Part shown: piece after piece, positions 17,654 through 24,931 of the stretch
How positions within the stretch are numbered: position 1 is the first letter of the stretch
Layout: each line of letters begins with the position of its first letter
DNA from: Lachnospiraceae bacterium
Lineage (GTDB): Bacteria > Bacillota > Clostridia > Lachnospirales > Lachnospiraceae
Assembly (NCBI GenBank): GCA_009774245.1
Contig: VSNM01000019.1
Coordinates: 15,109-79,108, forward strand
Length of the DNA stretch: 64,000 nucleotides
Direction: 5' to 3'
Made by a program: the position numbers and the translations under genes
The notes under the pieces: generated by a model
The model's database searches: none
What the model saw: only the letters and a program-made list of their open reading frames with translations
What the model was told of the DNA's origin: nothing

Positions 17654-18721
17654 TTAATATAGAACTTCCACCGCCTCAATATTGTTATCGACAATATTGA
17701 AGGCTATGATATTTTCATTGGTCCTATGATGCGCCATATAGTACCGGCCGTCGATTTTCGTGATATAGTAAGGCGTGCCCCCAGAGACTCCAAACTGTCC
17801 ATAGACATCCTCATATTCCCCGCCCGCAAGCTTCTCAAGGCTGTCTGTCCGGATGATTGTCGCGAAATCCTGATTTTCCTGATTGTCCGTCGATATCGTG
17901 ATATAATAAAAGTCGTCAATCTTTGTCAGCTGCACCATACCCGCGATCGCGTCCGCCACGCCGTACTCCGCAGCGATGTCAAACTCGTCGCCTGCGTCGT
18001 TTACCACAGCCTTTATGATCTTTTGATTATTGTGCCCTGACACAAAATAGATGCCGTCCTCCATCACTGTAAACGACCGCACATAGACGCCGTAGAGCTC
18101 GTCGATTTTTAAGATTTTATCAATATAGAGCGGATAGATCCCGCCCTGCTCCGGCTCTGTTGCCCTCCTGAGCAGATACATCTCCCCTGTGATGGAGCTC
18201 CATGCCATAAATACCTGATTTTCTGCGTCATACTGCACATAATGCGGCCGCATCCCGATATTTTCCAACGTCTGGATGTGCACATATCCCGCCTCCGTCT
18301 TCTGAAACACCATCAGCCGGTTGTGCTCCGTATCATCGATGACAAACACAGTCCCGTCCGATGCGATCGTGTGGGCATAATGAACTTCATCGGTGAGTAC
18401 GGACCACTGGTTTAGCGGATCGCTGATATTGTCATGATAGATGATCTGGTCATGATAGCAGTCCACTATAAAATATGTATGATCTATTCTGGTAATATAG
18501 GTCGCCACATTTAAGGTGTCGTATATATTTTTCTGACCGCAGGCCGCCGGCTCCGCGACAAGCCCTTCATAAGATATAACATCCTCTGATATATTTTCAG
18601 GTATATTGTTCCCTGTCATTGTCTGCTGCCTGCCCGTCCCCGCGCAGGCTGACAGCGCTGCCATCATGGCGAGCACCGCAGCTGCAGCATATCTTTTTGT
18701 ATTTCTGATCATAATTCTCAT
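17654..18721 (-). CDS. Lipoprotein with beta-propeller-like repeats
   Basis: About 355 residues if started at ATG 18719-18721 (6 bases after GAGG); further in-frame codons lie upstream. It has a signal peptide with lipobox LSAC. The exported part has repeating short strands (YFIVDCYHDQIIYH, VFVIDDTEHNRLMVF, VFMAWSSITGEMYLL, YYMAHHRTNENIIAF) like an NHL/six-bladed propeller. Function unknown. It converges on the DUF6020 gene and has its own promoter. Confidence 0.7.
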   Translation of the reverse strand: MRIMIRNTKRYAAAAVLAMMAALSACAGTGRQQTMTGNNIPENISEDVISYEGLVAEPAACGQKNIYDTLNVATYITRIDHTYFIVDCYHDQIIYHDNISDPLNQWSVLTDEVHYAHTIASDGTVFVIDDTEHNRLMVFQKTEAGYVHIQTLENIGMRPHYVQYDAENQVFMAWSSITGEMYLLRRATEPEQGGIYPLYIDKILKIDELYGVYVRSFTVMEDGIYFVSGHNNQKIIKAVVNDAGDEFDIAAEYGVADAIAGMVQLTKIDDFYYITISTDNQENQDFATIIRTDSLEKLAGGEYEDVYGQFGVSGGTPYYITKIDGRYYMAHHRTNENIIAFNIVDNNIEAVEVLY

Positions 18722-18766
18722 TCGCAACCTCAATTTCCCTGCGTCCGCATTTTCGCATCCCGCACA

Positions 18767-18795
18767 ATTATAGCACTACCTGGCAGCAGGCGCAA
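18767..18795 (-). promoter_or_regulatory. Promoter for the propeller lipoprotein
   Basis: On the minus strand, TTGCGC (18790-18795) and a perfect TATAAT (18767-18772) are separated by 17 bases, about 45 bases before the start codon. Confidence 0.55.
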
Positions 18796-18927
18796 GGCTG
18801 GACTTTAAGGCATTTTTGCCATAAAACGCCCTGTTTTATTGTGCTCTTTGACATCACTTGTGAACAATTTATGAACAGCCGGTAAATATAAAGTAACTAT
18901 AAAATGAATAAATTTTTTAATTTGCTA

Positions 18928-18955
18928 TTGACCTTTGCAAAAATTTATGTATAAT
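18928..18955 (+). promoter_or_regulatory. Strong promoter for the Thr/Glu-repeat lipoprotein
   Basis: TTGACC (18928-18933), 16 bases, TATAAT (18950-18955). The 330-bp intergenic region 18734-19063 otherwise holds only the divergent promoter and AT-rich DNA. A leader of about 100 bases precedes the start codon. Confidence 0.65.
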
Positions 18956-19063
18956 AATCACTTGTAAGGCACAACAGGAATAACAAATCAACATTCTTAT
19001 TCCTGAAAATCAGTTTCGCACTACATAGTGCACGCGCAATCGCGCAAATGGAGGAGAAAAATT

Positions 19064-19417
19064 ATGAAGAAAAGAATTTTAGCTACAGTTATGGCACTTA
19101 CATTAGGCGCAGCAATGCTCACAGCTTGCGGTTCCACAGCAGATGAGACATCTACAAACGAGACAAGCGTTGTTGACACAACAGTTCCTGCTGAGGAGCC
19201 TGTATCTACTGAGGCGAACACAGAGACAGCTACTACTGAGGCGGCTGACACAGAGACAACTACCACTGAGGCGGCTGACGCTGAGACAACTGAGGCTGGC
19301 ACAGAGACAACTACTACCGAGGCGGCTGACGCTGAGACAACTGAGGCTGGCACAGAGACAGCTACTACCGAGGAAGCTGACACAGAGACAACTACTACTG
19401 AGGCGGCTGCTAACTAA
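19064..19417 (+). CDS. Low-complexity Thr/Glu/Ala-repeat lipoprotein
   Basis: 117 residues from the ATG at 19064, directly behind GGAGGAG. A signal peptide with lipobox LTAC (Cys about 22) is followed almost entirely by repeats of TTTEAADTET and AETTEAGTET type. It has no globular domain and no recognised family; such chains may be glycosylated or act as surface spacers. It has its own promoter and a perfect terminator, so it is a single-gene unit likely to be highly expressed. The repeat number may vary between strains. Confidence 0.75.
   Translation: MKKRILATVMALTLGAAMLTACGSTADETSTNETSVVDTTVPAEEPVSTEANTETATTEAADTETTTTEAADAETTEAGTETTTTEAADAETTEAGTETATTEEADTETTTTEAAAN
19219..19412 (+). repeat. 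Tandem repeats within lipoprotein gene (51-bp unit)
   Basis: Near-identical units begin at 19270 (GGCGGCTGACGCTGAGACAA...) and 19321, 51 bp apart, with a partial third unit from 19372 and degenerate units before 19270. A 51-bp unit is 17 codons, so unit gain or loss keeps the frame. Confidence 0.85.
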
Positions 19418-19436
19418 TTTGTCAAGGAACTTACAT

Positions 19437-19469
19437 AAAATCGAGCAGGGGAACCTGCTCGATTTTTTT
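19437..19469 (+). terminator. Rho-independent terminator
   Basis: AAAATCGAGCAGG, loop GGAA, CCTGCTCGA and seven Ts. It terminates the lipoprotein gene. The A-run on the left would also let it act for the convergent deacetylase gene. Confidence 0.9.
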
Positions 19470-19479
19470 ACCTGCATGA

Positions 19480-20346
19480 TCAGTTCTCTTTTTTGTCAGG
19501 AATCTGTCTCCCCTCATGGTCCATGGAATAATCGCTCCTGTAGATCAATTCGGACACGGGCACGAACTGATAACCAGCCTCTTTCAATGTCGTAATCAGG
19601 GTATCAAGCGCCTCCACTGTATACCTGGCACCATTGTGGCACAAAATGATCGAACCATTTCCAAGATGCTCATTCTGGGTGACGGTCTTTATGATGGAGT
19701 CCACACCGTAGTCTTTCCAGTCGAGACTGTCAACGTCCCACTGGATCGGATAATAATTGCACTTTCGCGCGACCTTGATGAGCTTTGCATCATAATCGCC
19801 ATACGGCGGACGGAACAGAAACATGTCATACCCGGTGAGTTCCTTCACCTTGTCATGCACCACCATGAGCTCTTTTTCCTTCTCAGCGTCGGACAGCTGG
19901 CTCATATTCTTGTGGTTCTGGCTGTGGTTTCCCAGATCGTGCCCTTCCGCGAGTATCATCTTTACATCATCGGGATAGGAATCCACCCATCCGCCTGTCA
20001 TGAAAAAGGTCACCTTGACATCATGCTTCTTCAATATTTTCATGATTTCCTGCGTATCGTCATTCCCCCATGCGGCATCAAACGTCAACGCGATCTTAGG
20101 TTCCTCTGTCTGCACGCAATAAATCGGCAGCTCCCTCCCGCCCACGCCAGAACTTGTGGGAAGGATTCTTCCCGCCTCCCTGTACCGCACGCCAAGGAGC
20201 CCTGCAAGTACGAAAACCGCTGCCGCAAGCGCCGCCGTCCTTCTTGAAATATTCACTTCGCGCAGATGCGCACTGATCTCACACAGGTACTGTATCAGCA
20301 CACCACTTGTCTGTGCATCATTGTCCCCATTGCTTCTGCCAAGCAT
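19480..20346 (-). CDS. Polysaccharide deacetylase (PdaB-like, NodB fold)
   Basis: 288 residues from MLGRSNGDND (ATG 20344-20346 behind AGAGGA). A membrane anchor (about 38-55, ALAAAVFVLAGLLGV) is followed by a NodB domain: motif 1 ALTFDAAWGNDD, motif 2 HDLGNHSQNH, motif 3 FRPPYGDYD. TFDxAWGN is typical of PdaB/YlxY-type enzymes of sporulating Clostridia and Bacilli, and the His pair that binds metal is intact. It probably deacetylates peptidoglycan or a similar surface glycan. A small orphan gene lies 61 bases upstream. Confidence 0.88.
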   Translation of the reverse strand: MLGRSNGDNDAQTSGVLIQYLCEISAHLREVNISRRTAALAAAVFVLAGLLGVRYREAGRILPTSSGVGGRELPIYCVQTEEPKIALTFDAAWGNDDTQEIMKILKKHDVKVTFFMTGGWVDSYPDDVKMILAEGHDLGNHSQNHKNMSQLSDAEKEKELMVVHDKVKELTGYDMFLFRPPYGDYDAKLIKVARKCNYYPIQWDVDSLDWKDYGVDSIIKTVTQNEHLGNGSIILCHNGARYTVEALDTLITTLKEAGYQFVPVSELIYRSDYSMDHEGRQIPDKKEN

Positions 20347-20407
20347 AAACTGTCCTCTTGAACCCTTTTTATAATATATATTAACCTTTCTTATATTATA
20401 TGACAGT

Positions 20408-20587
20408 TCATACTTCCTGAATCCTCCAGCTTCCCCTGTTTTCCACATGAACAGAAAACCGCGTGCCATCTGTCAGATAGACATTGAGTATGTCATTATT
20501 GTCCTCCGCGACAATATCCTGTATCGGAAGCCCGTTTGTATCATTTAAAATGTCAAATAACCGATCCTTAAATTCATTCTTATCCAT
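20408..20587 (-). CDS. Small hypothetical protein (59 aa)
   Basis: An open frame from ATG 20585-20587 to TGA gives MDKNEFKDRLFDILNDTNGL..., ending RGSWRIQEV. It is acidic, with a predicted helix then a beta-hairpin (ILNVYLTDGTRFSVHVENRG), so it looks like a small folded domain and not random sequence. A weak AAGGA lies about 10 bases upstream. It overlaps a falsely extended frame of the deacetylase gene and would be missed by length cut-offs. It probably shares a transcript with the deacetylase. Family not recognised. Confidence 0.55.
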   Translation of the reverse strand: MDKNEFKDRLFDILNDTNGLPIQDIVAEDNNDILNVYLTDGTRFSVHVENRGSWRIQEV

Positions 20588-20714
20588 GAGACATTCGTCC
20601 TTTGTACTTCCACTGCGATTGTTGACGAGTAAACAAAACGTAACTGTTCACACCCTAATCATTACAGGCGTAAGCCCCCACACCTAACGATATGGTGAGT
20701 GACTTTATAGTGAA

Positions 20715-20743
20715 TTGCTATACTTCCATTCATTATATATAAT
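20715..20743 (+). promoter_or_regulatory. Promoter of the small XRE regulator
   Basis: TTGCTA (20715-20720), 17 bases, TATAAT (20738-20743), 30 bases ahead of the XRE start codon. Confidence 0.5.
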
Positions 20744-20772
20744 TATTTGTGAAAAGTAAAGGAGATTTTCAT

Positions 20773-21009
20773 ATGAGAACTACAAATGACAACTATGGTA
20801 ACTTATATCTGCGCATCAATGACATTCTAAAGGCCAAAGGCATCAGCAAAAATAAAATCTGCAAAGATCTGGATATCCCGCGCTCCAATTTCAATAGGTA
20901 CTGCCGTGACGATTTTCAGCGCATTGACGCGGTGCTGATCTGCAAGCTGTGCTGGTATCTCGATGTCGAAGCCGGGGAATTAATCAAATATAAACATTCT
21001 GATGAATAA
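20773..21009 (+). CDS. XRE-family helix-turn-helix regulator
   Basis: 78 residues starting at ATG 20773, with AAAGGAG 8 bases upstream (a longer frame begins before that site). The Cro/CI-type HTH covers about 10-62 (INDILKAKGISKNKICKDLD, IPRSNFNRYCRDDF), followed by a short tail. It resembles compact single-domain HTH regulators close to YozG/HTH_26. It converges on the nucleotidyltransferase gene with a 26-bp overlap of coding ends and could regulate the lipid-type cluster beside it, which is inference only. Confidence 0.85.
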   Translation: MRTTNDNYGNLYLRINDILKAKGISKNKICKDLDIPRSNFNRYCRDDFQRIDAVLICKLCWYLDVEAGELIKYKHSDE

Positions 21010-21745
21010 ACGATGAACTGTCAAATCTGCCAATCTCCATGGATACCCTGAAATAATCCTCCTCATTGTCAATCTCATCTATGTAGTGTGGCTTATATGA
21101 CATCCCAAAGATGTTCATGTCAGATGCGACCTCATTCAGTGCCTCCTCTGCATATACCTGATTTTTTCCTGCTTCCACATACAAGCCAACCCTGTCCCGC
21201 CAGATCTGGACGGCATCAGCTCCAAGCTTATACAGCGGCTGAAACGCGTAGCAGTCCGTACCATATATCCGCACGGACACTTTTTTCAATATTCCGTCAC
21301 AAAACTGTGCCTTGAAATCTTTTCGCGGCAGGATTTTATCCTCGTGAAAGAGGCAGAGCGACCTCGTCTGATCAGACAGCATCTCCCGCACCAGATTTTC
21401 GTTAAACACAAGATCCCCGTGCAAAAGCAGCAGCTCTGTATCCAGGTAGGCTCTCGCCAGATACATCGAGACGATATAATTGGTCGTCCGGTACTGCGGA
21501 TTTGGCACAAAAATAAAGCGCAGACCGGGGTTGTGCCGCTGGCACGCTGCCGCCTGCGCCTCGATCTGCTCCGCAAACGGCCCTGTCGTGACAACAAACT
21601 CGTCGACGCCGCACGCGCCTAAAATCCTGATCTGGCGGGCAAAAATAGTCTCCCCATTATAAAGCTTTGTCATGCACTTGGGCTGCAGGCGGGCGCTTTG
21701 CCCCATACGGCTTCCCATTCCCGAATTAAATATGACAGCCCGCAT
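20984..21745 (-). CDS. Sugar/choline-phosphate nucleotidyltransferase (LicC-like)
   Basis: 253 residues; the ATG at 21743-21745 follows AAAGGAGG. The N-terminal nucleotidyltransferase motif AVIFNSGMGSRMG...QPKCMTKL and FLLLHGDLVF-type metal/substrate motif (ELLLLHGDLVFNENLV, about 110) fit the LicC/GlmU-N fold. LicC-like enzymes activate a small phospho-alcohol with CTP. Followed upstream in the operon by a CDP-alcohol phosphatidyltransferase, it could supply a CDP-activated head group. It overlaps the upstream gene by 20 bp. The exact substrate cannot be read. Confidence 0.8.
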   Translation of the reverse strand: MRAVIFNSGMGSRMGQSARLQPKCMTKLYNGETIFARQIRILGACGVDEFVVTTGPFAEQIEAQAAACQRHNPGLRFIFVPNPQYRTTNYIVSMYLARAYLDTELLLLHGDLVFNENLVREMLSDQTRSLCLFHEDKILPRKDFKAQFCDGILKKVSVRIYGTDCYAFQPLYKLGADAVQIWRDRVGLYVEAGKNQVYAEEALNEVASDMNIFGMSYKPHYIDEIDNEEDYFRVSMEIGRFDSSSFIHQNVYI

Positions 21746-22676
21746 CACGGCCTCCTTTCCTAATTCTGCTCAATAGCTCCTTGTTGAGACGCAAAAACAG
21801 CCTGATATTCTCCCACAGTGAAACTCTGTCCATATACCCCGGCGGCGTCTGTGAAAAACTATCCATATACCCCGGCGGCGTCTGTACATCCCTGTCCATA
21901 TATCCTGACGACATCTGTGCACCCCTGCCGGAAGTACACCCGCCAGAAAGTGGATTGCCTAGTACAGCATTGCCTAAATAACGTTGAAAAACAGTGCCTG
22001 ATATTTGTGTCAGGACAAGGCGGAGGAAGGAGTCAATGCGGTGGCATTGTTGACTGACGACAACGCGGTACTGGCGCAAATAGCAGGTGCTGTATTCACC
22101 GTTATTTGCGCAATGCTGTACCAGGCTCCTGTCAGAAAAATACCGCTCCGTATACAGATACGGTGCCAGCAAAGTGTCAAGCGCCCGGATATCATATTGG
22201 TAATATGGTCTCTCCAGTCTGACTGCCCCGCTCAACTCCACGACTTTTCCCACAAAGGACATACAGTTGTGCGCGCCATCGATCACAAATCCGTGCAGGA
22301 CGGGCATCGTGACCATGGAGTACAGGTTAAACAAATACTGATCCTGCTGCCGCTCCACATGCCTTAGAAAGTGATAAACCCTTCTCTTTCCACGCAGGTC
22401 CACCGGTAGCCTGAAAATCCTAAGCTTCACCCTGTCATGCGCACCAAAACAGTAACAGCCGCGCGTCTCATGCATAAAACCCGCATCGAACGGCGCATAG
22501 TGCCGCCTCCGCGAAAACGTGATAAAATCCTCAAAACGGTCATCCTTACAGACTGCGATGTGCGAGTACTCATATCCCCCAGACAAAACACGCGACACCT
22601 TTCCCAGCCCCGTGTGAGCCTTTACCAGCACAATGTAAATAAAATCATTTTTTACCGCGTTCCCTGCCATATTCAC
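21726..22676 (-). CDS. Permuted papain-like (NlpC/P60-LRAT-type) protein
   Basis: 316 residues; start is GTG 22674-22676 or ATG 22668-22670, both near GGAGG. GGYEYSHIAVCKDD (His about 40) followed about 95 residues later by HNCMSFVGKVVE (Cys) is the order seen in circularly permuted papain-like proteins of the YiiX/LRAT type, which are hydrolases or acyltransferases on lipids or peptides. Weaker similarity covers the region between. The C-terminal 60 residues carry three 11-residue repeats (QTPPGYMDSFS type) and then a basic tail. In the lipid-type operon an acyl-transfer role is attractive but inferred. Confidence 0.6.
   Translation of the reverse strand: MNMAGNAVKNDFIYIVLVKAHTGLGKVSRVLSGGYEYSHIAVCKDDRFEDFITFSRRRHYAPFDAGFMHETRGCYCFGAHDRVKLRIFRLPVDLRGKRRVYHFLRHVERQQDQYLFNLYSMVTMPVLHGFVIDGAHNCMSFVGKVVELSGAVRLERPYYQYDIRALDTLLAPYLYTERYFSDRSLVQHCANNGEYSTCYLRQYRVVVSQQCHRIDSFLRLVLTQISGTVFQRYLGNAVLGNPLSGGCTSGRGAQMSSGYMDRDVQTPPGYMDSFSQTPPGYMDRVSLWENIRLFLRLNKELLSRIRKGGRDAGCHI
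21829..21927 (-). repeat. Three 33-bp tandem repeats in coding sequence
   Basis: Units start TCCATATACCCCGGCGGCGT at 21829 and 21862, with a diverged third at 21895. They encode the repeated GYMD-containing 11-residue units near the C-terminus of the papain-like protein. Confidence 0.85.
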
Positions 22677-22756
22677 TCAGCCTCCAAAAGCAATCACTTT
22701 ACATACAAAATCATTTTTTATCACGTTCCCTGTCACATTGCCTTAGCCTCTGAAAT
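22641..22756. repeat. 66-bp-period direct repeat at a gene junction
   Basis: 22641-22690 and 22707-22756 align with about four in five bases identical, both beginning AAAATCATTTTTTA. The first copy covers the start site of the papain-like gene, the second the last codons and stop of the CDP-alcohol transferase gene. A tandem duplication of the junction is the simplest explanation. Confidence 0.75.
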
Positions 22757-23373
22757 AATTGCGCCTGTAATCTTATCATTTCATAATACATCAGCACCCC
22801 GCCCGCCAGGACAACGAAATCTGCCAGATTGTATGTAAATCCATAAAACTCGATACCCGCCCCGCGGCGGCAAACGATTCCCATGATACAGATCAAGGCA
22901 AAAAACAGGTGTGTTTCAATCGGCCCCAGCCGCGGAAACAGAAATTCGTCCAGATGCAGGATATAGTTCATGGCTGTAAACATCAGCAGCGCATACACTG
23001 GCACCATCAAAATCGCGACATGGAAATGAATCACCCCCGCAAATGCGAGCGCGATAATCAGATACGTGATGTGCAGGATATCTGTCAGCAGGTCAAAGTA
23101 CCCACCCGCCTTAGAACTCATATTCCTCGTCCTCGCCACATACCCGTCCAGGTCATCGCAGACCAGATGGCACACAAGTCCACAGATCGTTCCGATGAGA
23201 AACCACCTGTCCAACACAGACAGCGCGGCACAGACAATGCCCGCAAGCCCCCCTAATGCCCCGGCCAGCGTGATCTGGTTTGGTGTCACACGCGCCGGAA
23301 TCCGCTCCCCGATCGTCCTGTAGAGAAATTTCTGCACACCCGTTTCCAGCCTGCTCGGTATAATCTTTTTCAT
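22711..23373 (-). CDS. CDP-alcohol phosphatidyltransferase
   Basis: 220 residues with about six membrane spans. The family signature DG-x2-AR-x8-G-x3-D-x3-D is perfect, from D76 to D98 (DGYVAR ... GGYFDLLTD). Such enzymes join a CDP-activated lipid or alcohol to an alcohol acceptor at the membrane. The neighbouring nucleotidyltransferase could provide a CDP-head group, in which case the acceptor is a diacylglycerol-like lipid; alternatively it uses CDP-diacylglycerol. It is the core enzyme of the proposed lipid cluster. Confidence 0.92.
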   Translation of the reverse strand: MKKIIPSRLETGVQKFLYRTIGERIPARVTPNQITLAGALGGLAGIVCAALSVLDRWFLIGTICGLVCHLVCDDLDGYVARTRNMSSKAGGYFDLLTDILHITYLIIALAFAGVIHFHVAILMVPVYALLMFTAMNYILHLDEFLFPRLGPIETHLFFALICIMGIVCRRGAGIEFYGFTYNLADFVVLAGGVLMYYEMIRLQAQLFQRLRQCDRERDKK

Positions 23374-23421
23374 TGTTTTCCCTCTTTCAATATCATCCGT
23401 TATTCATCGTCATTGCGGCGC

Positions 23422-23582
23422 TAGGAGCCTTAAAGAAATAACATGACAAGATTGCGCAGAATTTTTCTTCGAGAGTGCCAAGCAAAAATTAGGCGCATAG
23501 CGGGCTATGTAACAAATTTTTGCTTGGTGCTATCGGAGGAAAAGACAAGCAAAATGTCAGGTTATTTCTTTAAGGATCCTTA
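23422..23582. repeat. Dispersed hairpin repeat, copy 3 (family A)
   Basis: Ends TAGGAGCCTTAAAGAAATAAC (left) and TAAGGATCCTTAAAGAAATAAC (right, other strand) are inverted repeats. The inner stem GCCAAGCAAAAATT pairs with AATTTTTGCTTGGTGC around core GCATAGCGGGCTATGT (23495-23510). The last codons of the radical SAM gene (Lys-Asp-Pro-stop, stop at 23570-23572) are made from the right end of the repeat. The element interrupts the lipid-type gene cluster between the phosphatidyltransferase and radical SAM genes. Confidence 0.88.
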
Positions 23583-24931
23583 CTACGAAGCATGTTTGCC
23601 ACAAACGACCTGATATAATCCCCGTAATCGATAAAATCGTACACGCCCTCCCGCTTCGCCTTGAGAAAGAGGCGTATGAGCAGCACATAATAATGAAAAT
23701 AAAAGCTTCTCACACTCATATGCTCCGGCTGGGCGACAAGGTGAAGATAGTCAAAATGGGAGGGATTGTCCGTGATCATCCTGTCGCTGTATCGCTCGTA
23801 GGTCGGTGTGCACAGCTCCGGCGTAAAGATGGACAACGCCACATGCCGCACCTGATGCTCCATAATCCACCGGTAAAGCGCCCTGAAATCCCGCGCCCGA
23901 AATTCCAAATCGATGATAAACATTCCCATAATGTGGATTCCCAGCTCATTACAGGTCAAAATGCTCTGTATATTGTCGTCCATACCCGAACGCTTCTCAT
24001 AACGCTCCAGATAAGAATCCTCAATCGCCTCAAGCCCCACAAGAACATAATATAACCCGATTTCCTTGAGCTTTTTCATCATGTCGGGATTGCGGGCAAT
24101 GTAATCCGCCCTTCCATAACAGATGTAATTTTTGCGAATCCTGCGCCTTTTGACCTCTTTCACAAACCGGTTCAGCCTGTCCGTGTCATACAGGAAATCA
24201 TCGTCCGCAATATAGATATTCTCCGCCCTGATCTGCGCGATCTCGTCCACCACATCGTCGATATCGCGGCAGCTGAGCTGTCCCATGTTCATCCTGTTCC
24301 TGTGGCAGAACGAACACCTGTATGGACAGCCATAGGCGGTCCGCACCCAGGCGGCATGGCCAAGCTCAAGATACTGATACCGGTGCGGAAAGGCGTCAAA
24401 ATAGCTTCTGTCCGGTCTGGGCAGACGCCTGATGTCAAACGGCTCCCCCGCCTGATAATGCCACGTCCCATCCAACTGATAGCATACCCCCGCCATCCGC
24501 GCCAGCGCCTCCTTCTTGTGATACACCGCATAATTCACGATATCCAGAAGCCTGTAAATGTTAAATGTGGTGAGGATAAAATCCACGTAAGGCCGGTACA
24601 TGCGCTCATAACAAAGCTGCGCGTGCAGCCCTCCGAGTATTGTCACCGCACCGCACTCCTTCGCGTACTGACAGTACTCCAGCATAAAATTTTCCTGCCG
24701 CGCCCTGCCGCATATGTACACGACATCGGCTTTTGTCTCCTGAATCGCAGGCATTGCGCCAAACGTCTCTATCTGGCCATCGTACAGTACGACCTGATGC
24801 CCTTCCTTTTTCAGCAGGGCGGATATGTACTCAAGCTCCAGACATTCATTCTCGATAACACCAACGAAATTGTACCGCGTCCTTGATATTTCAGGGTGGA
24901 TTAGCAAAAACGTAAGCTTACGCCGTTTCAT
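23570..24931 (-). CDS. Radical SAM protein with B12-binding-like N-terminal domain
   Basis: 453 residues from MKRRKLTFLL (ATG 24929-24931 behind AAAGGAGG). The N-terminal 130 residues have the Rossmann-like pattern of B12-binding radical SAM proteins (LKKEGHQVVLYDG, VTILGGLHAQL) without an obvious cobalamin-ligating DxHxxG. The cluster motif GCPYRCSFC gives Cys202, Cys206 and Cys209. The C-terminal part resembles the BchE/class B methyltransferase type. The gene overlaps the acyl ligase gene by 14 bases, so it belongs to the lipid-type operon. It could methylate, oxidise or couple unreactive carbon in a lipid; substrate unknown. Its stop codon comes from a repeat. Confidence 0.85.
   Translation of the reverse strand: MKRRKLTFLLIHPEISRTRYNFVGVIENECLELEYISALLKKEGHQVVLYDGQIETFGAMPAIQETKADVVYICGRARQENFMLEYCQYAKECGAVTILGGLHAQLCYERMYRPYVDFILTTFNIYRLLDIVNYAVYHKKEALARMAGVCYQLDGTWHYQAGEPFDIRRLPRPDRSYFDAFPHRYQYLELGHAAWVRTAYGCPYRCSFCHRNRMNMGQLSCRDIDDVVDEIAQIRAENIYIADDDFLYDTDRLNRFVKEVKRRRIRKNYICYGRADYIARNPDMMKKLKEIGLYYVLVGLEAIEDSYLERYEKRSGMDDNIQSILTCNELGIHIMGMFIIDLEFRARDFRALYRWIMEHQVRHVALSIFTPELCTPTYERYSDRMITDNPSHFDYLHLVAQPEHMSVRSFYFHYYVLLIRLFLKAKREGVYDFIDYGDYIRSFVANMLRSKDP

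Noticed and set aside
19103..19477. Ser/Cys/Leu-repeat open frame on the minus strand
   Set aside because: Antisense reading of the tandem-repeat lipoprotein; no start signal, and the promoter and terminator fit the plus strand.
21829..21927. Possible CRISPR-like array (three regular repeats)
   Set aside because: Repeats are contiguous 33-bp units without spacers and are coding.
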